The notes under the pieces are model-generated. The model was not told the DNA's origin. It did not search any database and saw nothing but the letters and a program-made list of their open reading frames with translations. This document shows positions 41,538-50,113 of a DNA stretch of 64,000 bases, one piece after another (within the stretch, counting starts at the first letter, position 1; each line of letters starts with the position of its first letter). The translations under genes and the position numbers were made by a program. The DNA is from Terriglobia bacterium. GTDB taxonomy: Bacteria > Acidobacteriota > Terriglobia > Bryobacterales > UBA6623. The stretch lies in contig VXMF01000005.1 in assembly GCA_009841225.1 (NCBI GenBank), positions 180,058 to 244,057 of the forward strand, given 5' to 3'.

Positions 41538-42166
41538 GTACGCGCCCCGCGGATCAGGCCGGACTGCCCCCCGACAGGCAGGGATATCCGGGGCGGATCC
41601 GGATGGTAGCGCTCTCGCACGGCGCGGCCGACCCACCCGATGAATTCGTCGAAGTCCGCCCAAGCAACGTGCGGTCCGCAGATTTCCTGGTACTCCAGCA
41701 AGCGGCCGTCGCCGATCCACTGAAATTCTGCGTTCCGGCTGGGCCCGGGAGAAAGGTGGACGTGGCGGTGCTCGTCGACGCAGTCGTCGTACAGCTTCTT
41801 GACTGCTTCGACGTCTTCGGGCGGGAGTGCTCTGAGGATCCCGTCGGCGTTGTGACCAAGTCTCTTCTCGATCGTCATTTCCATCGCTCGGTACCCGGCG
41901 GGGTTGTTCCAAGGGCCGCACTCCCTGAACACCAGGCGCGCCTTTAATGCCATCTCGACGGCGACTCCGAAATCGTCGGCTATGCCGCTCATGCCCGGTC
42001 CGCATTCGTCGTTCATGACGCTCGCCACCACCCCGGCTTTGGCCTTTGAAGCCCACAGCAGCTTGGCCGCCAATCCCTCCGCTTCCAGTCGGGGTTTCCG
42101 TGTTTCGTCCCCGCCACTGGTACCAGGCTTCGTTCGCGTTTCCGATTCCCTCATCCAGACATCCAT
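41507..42166 (-). CDS. Protein of unknown function upstream of the RHH gene
   Basis: A 219-residue protein, not recognised. It is mixed helical with ordinary composition: A-V-E-M-A-L-K-A-R-L-V-F-R-E-C-G-P-W, G-Y-R-A-M-E-M-T-I-E-K-R-L, P-P-E-D-V-E-A-V-K-K-L-Y-D-D-C-V-D-E, and L-E-Y-Q-E-I-C-G-P-H-V-A-W-A-D-F-D-E-F-I-G-W-V-G. The last 20 residues are Arg/Ser-rich and may be out of frame. ATG 42166 has a GAGG site six bases upstream. Together with the overlapping ribbon-helix-helix gene it looks like a two-gene unit; whether it is a toxin-antitoxin-like pair is unproven. Confidence 0.5.
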   Translation of the reverse strand: MDVWMRESETRTKPGTSGGDETRKPRLEAEGLAAKLLWASKAKAGVVASVMNDECGPGMSGIADDFGVAVEMALKARLVFRECGPWNNPAGYRAMEMTIEKRLGHNADGILRALPPEDVEAVKKLYDDCVDEHRHVHLSPGPSRNAEFQWIGDGRLLEYQEICGPHVAWADFDEFIGWVGRAVRERYHPDPPRISLPVGGQSGLIRGARTCRSRASPTG

Positions 42167-42204
42167 CCCTATCCTCGTCCGTCCCGCGATTGGTAGGCCC
42201 GTCT

Positions 42205-44322
42205 TTAATCATCTTCCGGCAGCGCGAACGCGACGTAACTGCCGCCAGAAATCCCCCCTGTCTTGCCCCCGCCAGAGGCGATTGCGACGAACTCTCGGCC
42301 GTCGACCTCGTAGACCGCAGGCGTGGCGTTCCCCCCGGCAGGGAGCGTGGTCTCCCAAAGCAGCTCGCCGGTGGCCTTGTCGAACGCTCGGAACTTCCGG
42401 TCGCGCGCCGTCGCGCCGATAAAGAGCACCCCGCTGGAAGTCACGACCGGTCCGCCGTAGTTCTCACTCCCAGTCAGTGGTACGCCCTGCTCGGTCAGCT
42501 CTGGAAACTCTCCCAGACGCACGGTCCATTGGATTGCGCCGGTATCGAGATTCACCGCGTTGAGCGTGCCCCACGGCGGCGAAATCGCCGGATAGCCCTC
42601 TGGATCGAGGAACCTGTTGTAGCCGTCATGCGTGAAGGGCACATCGGGAGCACCGGAACTCGGCGAGGCCTGGATCGCCTCTCCTTCCTCGCCCCGGAGC
42701 ACATAGCCCGCGATCGCAGCGACAGCTTCCGGGCTGAGGGCGGGGAATGCCGGCATGCGGCCCGCACCGCCTCGCACTAAGGCGCCAAGCTCTTGGCTGT
42801 TCATGGCCAGTTCAGTCAGCGCCGGGAACGTCGGCGGAGTGCCGCTCAGGTCGTCGAGATGGCAGGCGGCGCAGTTGCGCTGATACAGCCGCTTGCCGTT
42901 GACGGACCCTCGCAATTCTCCCCGCTCGACCAACCGGTGGATCCAGGCCATCTCGTTGACGTTCACATACAGCAGCCCCGTTTCAGGATCGAACGCCTGG
43001 CCGCCCCATTCGGCTCCTCCGTCAAAACCGGGGAAGATGATCGTTCCTTGCAGGCTGGGCGGCGTGAACAACCCGTCGCTGCGAACTTGCCGGAAGCGCT
43101 TCAAGACCGCCGCATGCGCCTCCGGCGTACGCGTGGTCAATTCGGCCTCGGTCAGGCGCTGTCGGCCCAGCGGCGGCGGCTTGACCGGCACGACCTGCCG
43201 CTGCGCCAAGACTTCCCCGGCCACGTCGGACTGCGCGGTCTCGATCTCTTTGAGAGGAAACAGGGATTCGCCCGTCTCTCGGTCAAACACATATACCTGG
43301 CTCATCTTGGTGGAGACCGACACCGCATCGATCAGCCTCCCGTCGCGCATCGCGGTCACGAGAACCGGCGACGTGGGAATGTCCATGTCCCAGACGTCGT
43401 GCCGCACGAACTGGTGGTGCCAAACCAGCTCGCCGCCGTCCGCTCGCAGGCACAGCAGGGAATTGGCGTACAAGTTGTCTCCTGGCCTGTTGCCGCCCCA
43501 AAAATCGAACGCCGCCGAGCCGGTGCCTGCGTACAACAGGCCTCGGTCGGCGTCGAGAGTCAGGCCCGCCCAGGAATTGGCGCCCCCGAGGGTCTTCCAG
43601 CCGTCTTCTGGCCAAGTCTCGTGACCGGGCTCGCCAGGATGCGGAATCGTGCGGAAGGTCCAGTGCCACTCTCCCGAGCGCGCGTCGTAAGCTCGGATGT
43701 AGCCGGGCGCGCTCGGCAATGTCTCGCTAACCGCGCTGCCGAGAATTAACAGGTTGCCGTAGACGACGCCGGGAGTGTTCAAGCTGATCGAGAGCGACCC
43801 CGCGCGCTCTGGAAGGTCAGATCTGAGGTCGATCGCACCCTCATTCCCGAAGCCCGCCACAGGTTCTCCCGTCCGCGCATCCAATGCATACAGCAAATGC
43901 CGCGCCCCGGCGTAGATGCGCGAATCGTCACCATCGCGCCAGTGCATGAATCCGCGATTCTTGGAGCGTCCAGTGAGCGGAGCGCCGTCCACTTCCAGGC
44001 GCCTTGTCCACACCTCTTCCCCTGTCGCAGCGTCGAGCGCGAAGACACGCCCGTTCGGGCTGGAGCCGTACAGCAAGCCGTCAATGACAATCGGGTTGCA
44101 CTGGATTTCCGAACCGCGGAATTCGTCACCGGTCTCATAGGTCCAGGCCACCTCCAGTTGGGAGACGTTGCCCGGATGAATCTGGTCAAGGCGCGAATAC
44201 TGAATCTGATCAGGGCCGCCGCCGAACGCCTCCCAGCCCTCGTAGCCGGTCGTGGGTGCCTTTCGGATATCTCCGCAACCTGCCCCAACCAAGCAGGCCA
44301 CTACGAACAAGCGTGAACGCAT
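42205..44322 (-). CDS. PQQ-dependent dehydrogenase lipoprotein with haem c insertion
   Basis: A 705-residue quinoprotein of the glucose/alcohol dehydrogenase (GDH/PQQ-ADH) type. Lipobox V-G-A-G-C (Cys 16). The N-terminal G-W-E-A-F-G-G-G-P-D-Q-I-Q-Y-S and blades G-E-E-V-W, G-E-P-V-A, G-E-W-H-W give the eight-bladed propeller; W-D-M-D-I-P-T-S-P and N-V-N-E-M-A-W are in the active-site region. Between late blades is a cytochrome-like insertion with N-C-A-A-C-H near residue 484, a C-x2-C-H haem c site, and a downstream M-P-A-F that could supply the axial Met. It would oxidise sugars or alcohols in the periplasm and pass electrons to the respiratory chain. PQQ synthesis genes are not in the window. 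Confidence 0.9.
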   Translation of the reverse strand: MRSRLFVVACLVGAGCGDIRKAPTTGYEGWEAFGGGPDQIQYSRLDQIHPGNVSQLEVAWTYETGDEFRGSEIQCNPIVIDGLLYGSSPNGRVFALDAATGEEVWTRRLEVDGAPLTGRSKNRGFMHWRDGDDSRIYAGARHLLYALDARTGEPVAGFGNEGAIDLRSDLPERAGSLSISLNTPGVVYGNLLILGSAVSETLPSAPGYIRAYDARSGEWHWTFRTIPHPGEPGHETWPEDGWKTLGGANSWAGLTLDADRGLLYAGTGSAAFDFWGGNRPGDNLYANSLLCLRADGGELVWHHQFVRHDVWDMDIPTSPVLVTAMRDGRLIDAVSVSTKMSQVYVFDRETGESLFPLKEIETAQSDVAGEVLAQRQVVPVKPPPLGRQRLTEAELTTRTPEAHAAVLKRFRQVRSDGLFTPPSLQGTIIFPGFDGGAEWGGQAFDPETGLLYVNVNEMAWIHRLVERGELRGSVNGKRLYQRNCAACHLDDLSGTPPTFPALTELAMNSQELGALVRGGAGRMPAFPALSPEAVAAIAGYVLRGEEGEAIQASPSSGAPDVPFTHDGYNRFLDPEGYPAISPPWGTLNAVNLDTGAIQWTVRLGEFPELTEQGVPLTGSENYGGPVVTSSGVLFIGATARDRKFRAFDKATGELLWETTLPAGGNATPAVYEVDGREFVAIASGGGKTGGISGGSYVAFALPEDD

Positions 44323-44427
44323 GGACTCGTAATCTTATCGCGCAGATAGAACACCACCCCGCGCGGCCTGAGGAGTGCTTCGCAAAGGGTGCATTACGCT
44401 AGAGGCGTTGCGGGCCAGTCGATAACG

Positions 44428-44539
44428 ATGACCGATTCTCCCGTGGTCCCGAGGATATTCCTAGGCTTCTCGATGATGCACGAACTGGTCATTGGCCAAG
44501 CAGAGGAAGCCGCTTATGAAGATTGCGCCACTGGAGTAG
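44428..44539 (+). pseudogene. Remnant of a DUF4160 gene
   Basis: Bases 44480-44539 read, in one frame, T-N-W-S-L-A-K-Q-R-K-P-L-M-K-I-A-P-L-E-stop, the exact kind of C-terminus seen in DUF4160 proteins (N-W-x-L-A-x-x-x-x-P-L-x-x-I-x-P-L-x). A different frame starts at ATG 44428 with V-P-R-I-F-L-G-F-S-M-M, like the DUF4160 N-terminus (P-x-I-x-x-F-x-G-I-x-I-x-M). The middle, about 50 residues, is missing. It ends four bases before the DUF2442 gene, its usual partner. Confidence 0.65.
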
Positions 44540-44543
44540 GGAG

Positions 44544-44813
44544 ATGACGCCAAGACTCGCACGGGCAGAGTATCTCCGGGACTACAAGATCCACGTGACG
44601 TTCGACGACGGCCTTCAGGGAATCGTTGACCTAGAGGGCGAACTGTGGGGCGAGGTGTTCGAGCCCTTGAAGAACACCGATGTCTTCCGGCGCTTTCGGG
44701 TGGATAGCGAACTGGACACTATTGTGTGGCCCACCGGCGCCGATCTGGCGCCAGAATTTCTCCACGAACGTGCGGTTCTCAATCCGCTCGCAAACCCCAC
44801 TGGCAGCTGTTGA
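44544..44813 (+). CDS. DUF2442 domain protein
   Basis: An 89-residue protein with the DUF2442 pattern: Y-L-R-D-Y-K-I-H-V-T-F-D-D-G-L-Q-G-I-V-D-L-E-G, then L-W-G-E-V-F-E-P-L-K-N-T-D-V-F-R-R-F-R-V, then V-W-P-T-G-A-D-L-A-P-E-F-L. DUF2442 is often found beside DUF4160 in what look like toxin-antitoxin or addiction units; the DUF4160 gene here is only a remnant. GGAG seven bases before ATG 44544 supports the start; a longer frame from 44523 lacks family support. Intact, but its role without the partner is unknown. Confidence 0.85.
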   Translation: MTPRLARAEYLRDYKIHVTFDDGLQGIVDLEGELWGEVFEPLKNTDVFRRFRVDSELDTIVWPTGADLAPEFLHERAVLNPLANPTGSC

Positions 44814-45131
44814 ACGGAGGTCGCTCGCCAGCTACCGCGCTCCGATCCCTTCGCACTCGAACGACGCCGACAGCACGATCGATTGAAGCCGGCGAGGAGG
44901 GATCGCAGCCATACCTGAAGGAGCGGTTATCAACCTGTAGAGCCCCGCCGTCCGAGAAGGGGGGAGCGGGGGTCTAGGTAACAGCGCCAATTCGCAATCC
45001 TGTAAAATCAATGAGATACGAACGACAACGTCATACATGAGGCAGGAGCCGTACAGGGTCTTGCTCTCAGAATCCCGGCCCGGGCAGTCGGTTTGCCAGG
45101 CCGACCTGCTACCGGCGCAGAGACCGGGGTG
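44814..45131. other. Non-coding stretch after the DUF2442 gene
   Basis: 318 bases between DUF2442 and the ICMT-like gene. I see no gene or strong signal. It contains a G-rich run near 44955-44970 and a short AT-rich piece around 44998-45015. Confidence 0.5.
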
Positions 45132-45710
45132 CTATCCGAGCGCCTGAAGCTTGTACCAAAGCACGGCACCGAAGCCGACGAACCCCAGCAAAGCCGAGTA
45201 CTCCCGGTTAGCGAGGTAGAGACTCCACTCGAAGCACTGCGAAGATTCGTAGCGCGGCCTGAGGGCAGGCAGAAAGCGGGGCACACGTGCCTCGTATTCC
45301 CTGTAGCCGGGCAGTATGTTGCGGATGTGGCCTTCTTCTTCCCCTACTACCGGCAGAAACCACACCGTGAACACCACGAGGATCGCACAGAGCAGGATGG
45401 CATGGGCCGAGCAGATGCCGAAGCCAACACCGGCCAAGAGACTCCCGATGTAGAGCGGGTTGCGAACGTATGCGTACGGACCTGAGGTCGCCAGCTGCTG
45501 GTTCTTCCGCAAATGACCAGCCGCCCAAGCCCGCACTGCCAGGCCAATTAGCACCAAGGGTAGCCCGAGGGCAAGGTTTGCAGCGGTCGGTTGAGCCAGC
45601 CAAGCCGCTGCAAGGGCTAGGAGGATGGAAACAGATACCCTTGACCTAGCGGCCACCGGGGCCCAGCGCTTGGAGATTGGAACCTGGGTCCGCTCGTGCA
45701 TTGCCGTCAT
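45132..45710 (-). CDS. Isoprenylcysteine carboxyl methyltransferase-like membrane methyltransferase
   Basis: A 192-residue membrane protein with about five hydrophobic segments and the ICMT/phospholipid-methyltransferase signature: A-W-A-A-G-H-L-R-K-N-Q-Q-L-A-T-S-G-P-Y-A-Y-V-R-N-P (G-P-Y-x-x-x-R-N-P), L-Y-I-G-S-L-L, and G-E-E-E-G-H-I-R-N-I-L-P-G-Y-R-E-Y-E-A-R-V-P-R-F-L-P (E-E-x-x-L-x-x-x-x-G-x-x-Y-x-x-Y-x-x-x-V-P-R). In bacteria the substrate of this family is generally unknown; candidates are lipids or prenyl compounds. ATG 45710 is used, with ATG 45701 as an alternative. Convergent genes and spacing show no operon. Confidence 0.8.
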   Translation of the reverse strand: MTAMHERTQVPISKRWAPVAARSRVSVSILLALAAAWLAQPTAANLALGLPLVLIGLAVRAWAAGHLRKNQQLATSGPYAYVRNPLYIGSLLAGVGFGICSAHAILLCAILVVFTVWFLPVVGEEEGHIRNILPGYREYEARVPRFLPALRPRYESSQCFEWSLYLANREYSALLGFVGFGAVLWYKLQALG

Positions 45711-45948
45711 GACTGTTGCTGCACCGGTGCGACCGACGCCGCACCGCAAGTGTCAGTGCGGCATCGGCCGACGTCCAAACTAGGATTGCAGACGAGCTAT
45801 TTCAGAGCATATCCATTGGCGCTGGATGAGTTCGCGAATCCCAGAGTGCACAGCCGCCCCGGGGTCAATAGATCATTTCCCGCGGGCATTGCGCCGGCCA
45901 CGGCAACCCGTCATTCGAGTGCGAGCTCGGTGCTATCGTAATGCGTTC

Positions 45949-47667
45949 ATGCGCGATCCCAAGACATTCCGCAGCACCGAATGGTTCCAAGGAGATCAGT
46001 ACGAGCACCTTTCGCGGCGAGCATGGCTCAGGTCGGAAGGCTTCAGTGACGCTGCATTCGATGGCCGACCGGTCATTGGCATCTGCAACTCATGGTCGGA
46101 GCTGACCAATTGCAACGCCCATTTGCGCCAAGTGGCCGAGGCTGTCAAGCGGGGTGTCTGGGCGGCAGGAGGGGTGCCGCTCGAATTCCCGACGATCTCG
46201 CTCGGCGAGATGTTCATGAAGCCGACCACCATGCTTTTCCGCAACCTGATGTCGATGGACGTGGAAGAGTCGATCACGGCCAATCCGATCGACGGCGTGG
46301 TGCTGCTGTGCGGCTGCGACAAGACGACGCCGGCGCAGTTGATGGGAGCGGCTTCTGCCGACATCCCGGCGATCATGGTCACCGGCGGCCCGATGCTGTC
46401 GGGACGCTGGAACGGCGAGCCGCTAGGATCGGGCACCGACGGTCGCAAGCTCTTCGAAGCGTTGCGGGCCGGTCGCATCGGCGAGGAGCAGTGGGCCGAA
46501 GTCGAGGGCTGCATCTCGCGCAGCGCCGGCCACTGCACGGTCATGGGGACGGCCTCGACGATGGCGTCGATGGCCGAATCGCTAGGCATGATGCTGTCGG
46601 GCGGTGCCGCCATCCCCGCCGTGGACGCCCGGCGCTACCAACTGGCCGAAGCCAGCGGTAGACGCATCGTGGAAATGGTCTTCGAAGATCTGACACCCTC
46701 GCGCATCCTGACCCAGGAGGCATTCGAAAACGCCATCCGCACGGACATGGCAATCGGCGGTTCTACCAACGCCGTCGTGCACTTGCTGGCGATCGCCGGG
46801 CGGGCGGGCGTGGATCTCTGCCTCGACGATTTCGACCGCATTTCGCGCGAGACCCCGTATATCGCCAACGTGAAGCCATCGGGGCAGTTTCTGATGGAGG
46901 ACTTCTTCTACGCGGGCGGTCTGCCGTGCGTGACGAAGGAACTGCTGCCCCTGCTGCATGGCGACGCCCTCACAGTCAGCGGACGCACCGTGGCCGACGA
47001 GGTCCAAGATGTCCAGATCCGCAACCGCGACCTGATCAAGACGCTTGACCAGCCGCTCAACCCCGAGGGTGGCACCGCGATTCTCTACGGCAACCTCGCC
47101 CCGAACGGGGCCGTGATCAAACAAACAGCAGCCTCCCCGCACCTGCTGCGACACTGCGGCAGGGCGCTGGTCTTCGACCGCTACGAAACGCTGAGGGCGC
47201 GCATCGACGACGACCTCGACGTAGACGAGAACACCGTGATGGTGCTTCAGAACGCCGGCCCCCTAGGCGGCCCGGGATTTCCCGAATGGGGGCACCTTCC
47301 GATCCCCACCAAGCTCCTCAAGGCTGGCGTGAACGACATCGTGCGCGTCTCTGACGCGCGCATGAGCGGCACTAGCTTCGGCACTGATGTCCTGCACGTG
47401 TCACCCGAAGCGGCCCTCGGCGGGCCGTTGGCCGCCGTGCGGACGGGCGACGAGATCGAACTCGACGTGCCCGGCCGCCGGATCGACCTGCGCGTGGACG
47501 AGCGGGAGATCGAGCGCCGGCTCGCTACCCGCAAGCCTCCAGCGGCACACTACCGCAGAGGCTATGGCAGGCTGTTCCTCGACCAAGTGACCCAGGCGCA
47601 CCTCGGCTGCGACTTCCGGTTCCTGAGCCGGAGCGCCGACACGAGCGCGGCGGGCGCGCCTAGTTGA
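45949..47667 (+). CDS. IlvD/Edd-family sugar-acid dehydratase
   Basis: A 572-residue [Fe-S]-dependent dehydratase. Cluster-binding cysteines are at C55 (E-L-T-N-C-N), C123 (L-C-G-C-D-K-T-T-P-A-Q) and C196 (S-A-G-H-C-T-V-M-G-T-A-S). C-D-K-T-T-P-A, rather than the C-D-K-N-M-P-G of branched-chain dihydroxy-acid dehydratase, points to the pentonate group (L-arabinonate, D-xylonate). Other motifs: G-G-S-T-N-A-V-V-H-L-L-A-I-A-G and D-A-R-M-S-G-T-S-F-G-T-D-V-L-H-V-S-P-E-A. It converts a sugar acid to a 2-keto-3-deoxy acid in non-phosphorylating sugar oxidation, so an upstream sugar dehydrogenase is expected. It overlaps the convergent DUF3604 gene by eight bases. Confidence 0.9.
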   Translation: MRDPKTFRSTEWFQGDQYEHLSRRAWLRSEGFSDAAFDGRPVIGICNSWSELTNCNAHLRQVAEAVKRGVWAAGGVPLEFPTISLGEMFMKPTTMLFRNLMSMDVEESITANPIDGVVLLCGCDKTTPAQLMGAASADIPAIMVTGGPMLSGRWNGEPLGSGTDGRKLFEALRAGRIGEEQWAEVEGCISRSAGHCTVMGTASTMASMAESLGMMLSGGAAIPAVDARRYQLAEASGRRIVEMVFEDLTPSRILTQEAFENAIRTDMAIGGSTNAVVHLLAIAGRAGVDLCLDDFDRISRETPYIANVKPSGQFLMEDFFYAGGLPCVTKELLPLLHGDALTVSGRTVADEVQDVQIRNRDLIKTLDQPLNPEGGTAILYGNLAPNGAVIKQTAASPHLLRHCGRALVFDRYETLRARIDDDLDVDENTVMVLQNAGPLGGPGFPEWGHLPIPTKLLKAGVNDIVRVSDARMSGTSFGTDVLHVSPEAALGGPLAAVRTGDEIELDVPGRRIDLRVDEREIERRLATRKPPAAHYRRGYGRLFLDQVTQAHLGCDFRFLSRSADTSAAGAPS

Positions 47668-50041
47668 TCCAAACCGGGCTTGCCCAGCCCTTGTTGGTAT
47701 CGAGCTGCTCCATCCTCAGGTAGTAGTAATCACCCGGCTCTGGCGCGTCGCGATCTTCAAAGTCGAACTCGATGTCCATCGGAGCTTGGGCGTTGACCAG
47801 CTCGAACTCGATCTCAAATGCAACGTCGATGCCCATCAGCTCGAGGTAGCTGTGCTTATACGGCTTGGCGCCGAGCCCGCGCCAGCGGAAGTATCCGTCC
47901 CGGCGGAGCACATCGAGCGGCGCTACGACTTCGAGCGGGCCTAGGTGGGGATCCTGCAATCGAAATACCAAGGCCCCTTCCGCTCCATCAATGCGCGCGA
48001 GCATCCCGTCGCGGTCGTTCGAAGTTGCCGCTGACTGCCAGCGGACACTGTCGCCGGCCTGGTGCATGCGCTCGAACTCTTGGTCGCGATGCAAGAAGCG
48101 CTCGAGCCTCACAGCCCCCGATTTCGCCTCTAGGATCCCTTCGCCTAGGCCCACATTGGCGCGGCGCTGGTAGATGTTGTCGCTCCATGTGATGCGCACG
48201 AGCGAGCCGATCTGCCGCGCAGGGTTGATCGAGTGAAGCACGCTCCCGTTCTTGATCAGCTCGACCCGGGTGAGGGGCTGCGTCCCGGAAACCCTAGCCC
48301 GCATGCGAGCGGCCGGGACCGCAGCGGCTGGCAGCTCGCCGCCCATGGGCTCGCCGTTGAGACTAAACTCCATCAAGATGCGCTCATTGCCGGTCACTCC
48401 GAACGTGCGCCGCTGGTACAGGCCTTCCCAGATCGCATCGCGCGTCTTGCCGTAGGCGAAAACGCCCGTGAGCGGATTCGTCATGGTGTAGATCAGGCCG
48501 GGGTAGGAGTTTCCGAAGCCCACGGTGTGGTTGTCGCCCGAGGCCGTCGCTGCCAGCCTCAAACCGGCATTCAAGTGGCTCTGCCACGACTCCTCGAACA
48601 CACCGTGGACCGATGCAATCTCGAAGTTGCGCTCGATGCGCGGATCGGTGCGGTGGGTCCAGTTGGGAGGCCCGCCGCCGACATGTGGAATCACCATGGC
48701 CGGCACACCGGATCGCTCCAGCACATCCATCATGTCTCCCACGTCCGCCCGGTTGCTAGCCGGATCGAGTTGCATCGTCGTGGGAGCCTCGTCGGCGTTA
48801 TAGATCACGTTGTGGTGGCCACCGAGGCTAGTGCCCACGCTGTACTCGTAGCCGAGGATCGTTACAAAATCCCGCCAGCCGTTCATCCGTTTGTTGCCCC
48901 GTATCATGTCAGGCCAGTTATCCCTGGGATCCCTGAACTTGTCGAAGATATAGTCCGGGCCGGTCACGCCCAGCGGCATGTGGTGCGGCGTCAAGGCACC
49001 AAAGTCCAGAAGGCCGTTGCGTCTCGCGTGCAAATACAGCTCCTCGTAGGTGCCGCGACCATCGTGCAAGTAGGTGTGCTGGTGCAGATCGCCGTAGTAG
49101 ACGCGTCGCTTGGGGTGGCTCTCGACTCGAATCGGATTGCTGACCCCCTCCAATGATCCGTCTTGGGACCGGACCTTGAGCCGATACACGCCGGGCTGCG
49201 TGGGCACCAAGTTCGACGCGACATAGTGCAGCAATTCGGGATCGTATTCGAATTCACTGGTGCCAAGAGAGGGATCCTCCACTGCCAGCTTCCAGCTTTG
49301 GTAATTTCCAGCCAGAGAGCCCCATGCATCGCTTGGTATCGCCTCTAAGCTAAAGCGCTCACCAACCCCGACATACGCTGGCGCATAGACCCGCAGCTTT
49401 GTCGCGGGCCCGCCGACGACCTTGAGGAACGCATCACCCACGTAGTCCCGCGGCCGCCCGTCAGGGCCGGCGATCACGACACGGAAGTTGAACAAGTTCT
49501 CGGCGTAGTGCTGCATACGCACGCCTTGGGTGCCCCCGAGGTCGAAGTGCACCTTCGCACCCGGTGCCAGCTTGCCGGCGGCGAGCTTTGCGCCGGCCGC
49601 CTTCCTGTACGGGAAGACGCTGGGCGCGTTGCGCTGCAGGGCATTGGAGTGGATCAGCATTTCCCACTCTGCCCCCGGAGCGGCAGTCTTCAGGGCGAAG
49701 TGCGCCGGCATTTGCGGGTCGGCAACCTGGAACTCCTCAACGTCGCTTGTGAAGTGCTTCCAGATCTCCAGCGTCTCGCCAGCGGCCATGCCAGCCTCGC
49801 CGATTGTGCATTCGATCCGTATCCTACTGCGCTGGCCGGCCTGCGCGACGGGCGACGAGAGTAGCTTGACCGCGCCTTCGAGCGGAAATCCCGGAGGCAT
49901 GTAGCCGCCGGGCCGGTACTCGATACGCAGGCTCGAGGGATCGTCAGCGGCCGGTTCGGCCTGGGCCGGGCCGCCCAGCTGGGCCCAGAGCAACGCTGCC
50001 GTCAAGAGCGCGGAGAGCAGGGCCAGGTAAACTCTCATCAT
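47660..50041 (-). CDS. DUF3604 domain secreted protein (PHP-like hydrolase fold)
   Basis: A 793-residue protein with a signal peptide (L-L-S-A-L-L-T-A-A-L-L-W-A-Q). Residues 40-290 are an unidentified beta-rich region; near residue 300 the DUF3604 core begins with V-Y-Y-G-D-L-H-Q-H-T-Y-L-H-D-G, which has the H-x-H metal motif of PHP phosphoesterases, then L-D-F-G-A-L-T-P-H-H, W-R-D-F-V-T-I-L-G-Y-E-Y-S-V-G, G-G-H-H-N-V-I-Y, and A-S-G-D-N-H-T-V-G-F-G. The C-terminal 250 residues again are beta-rich. The family is abundant in marine and soil bacteria, but its reaction is not established. It is transcribed away from the acetylesterase gene with 72 bases between starts. Confidence 0.85.
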   Translation of the reverse strand: MMRVYLALLSALLTAALLWAQLGGPAQAEPAADDPSSLRIEYRPGGYMPPGFPLEGAVKLLSSPVAQAGQRSRIRIECTIGEAGMAAGETLEIWKHFTSDVEEFQVADPQMPAHFALKTAAPGAEWEMLIHSNALQRNAPSVFPYRKAAGAKLAAGKLAPGAKVHFDLGGTQGVRMQHYAENLFNFRVVIAGPDGRPRDYVGDAFLKVVGGPATKLRVYAPAYVGVGERFSLEAIPSDAWGSLAGNYQSWKLAVEDPSLGTSEFEYDPELLHYVASNLVPTQPGVYRLKVRSQDGSLEGVSNPIRVESHPKRRVYYGDLHQHTYLHDGRGTYEELYLHARRNGLLDFGALTPHHMPLGVTGPDYIFDKFRDPRDNWPDMIRGNKRMNGWRDFVTILGYEYSVGTSLGGHHNVIYNADEAPTTMQLDPASNRADVGDMMDVLERSGVPAMVIPHVGGGPPNWTHRTDPRIERNFEIASVHGVFEESWQSHLNAGLRLAATASGDNHTVGFGNSYPGLIYTMTNPLTGVFAYGKTRDAIWEGLYQRRTFGVTGNERILMEFSLNGEPMGGELPAAAVPAARMRARVSGTQPLTRVELIKNGSVLHSINPARQIGSLVRITWSDNIYQRRANVGLGEGILEAKSGAVRLERFLHRDQEFERMHQAGDSVRWQSAATSNDRDGMLARIDGAEGALVFRLQDPHLGPLEVVAPLDVLRRDGYFRWRGLGAKPYKHSYLELMGIDVAFEIEFELVNAQAPMDIEFDFEDRDAPEPGDYYYLRMEQLDTNKGWASPVWIN

Positions 50042-50113
50042 TGCGCCGATTGTACTTGACCCGGTGGCCGAGCTAGCGCCGATGTCTCGCACCCCTCGGG
50101 TATGCTTGACAGC

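Noticed and set aside
41538..42212. N-terminal extension of the ribbon-helix-helix frame
   Set aside because: It is a run of Arg/Gly/Pro residues lying over the better gene at 41507-42166.
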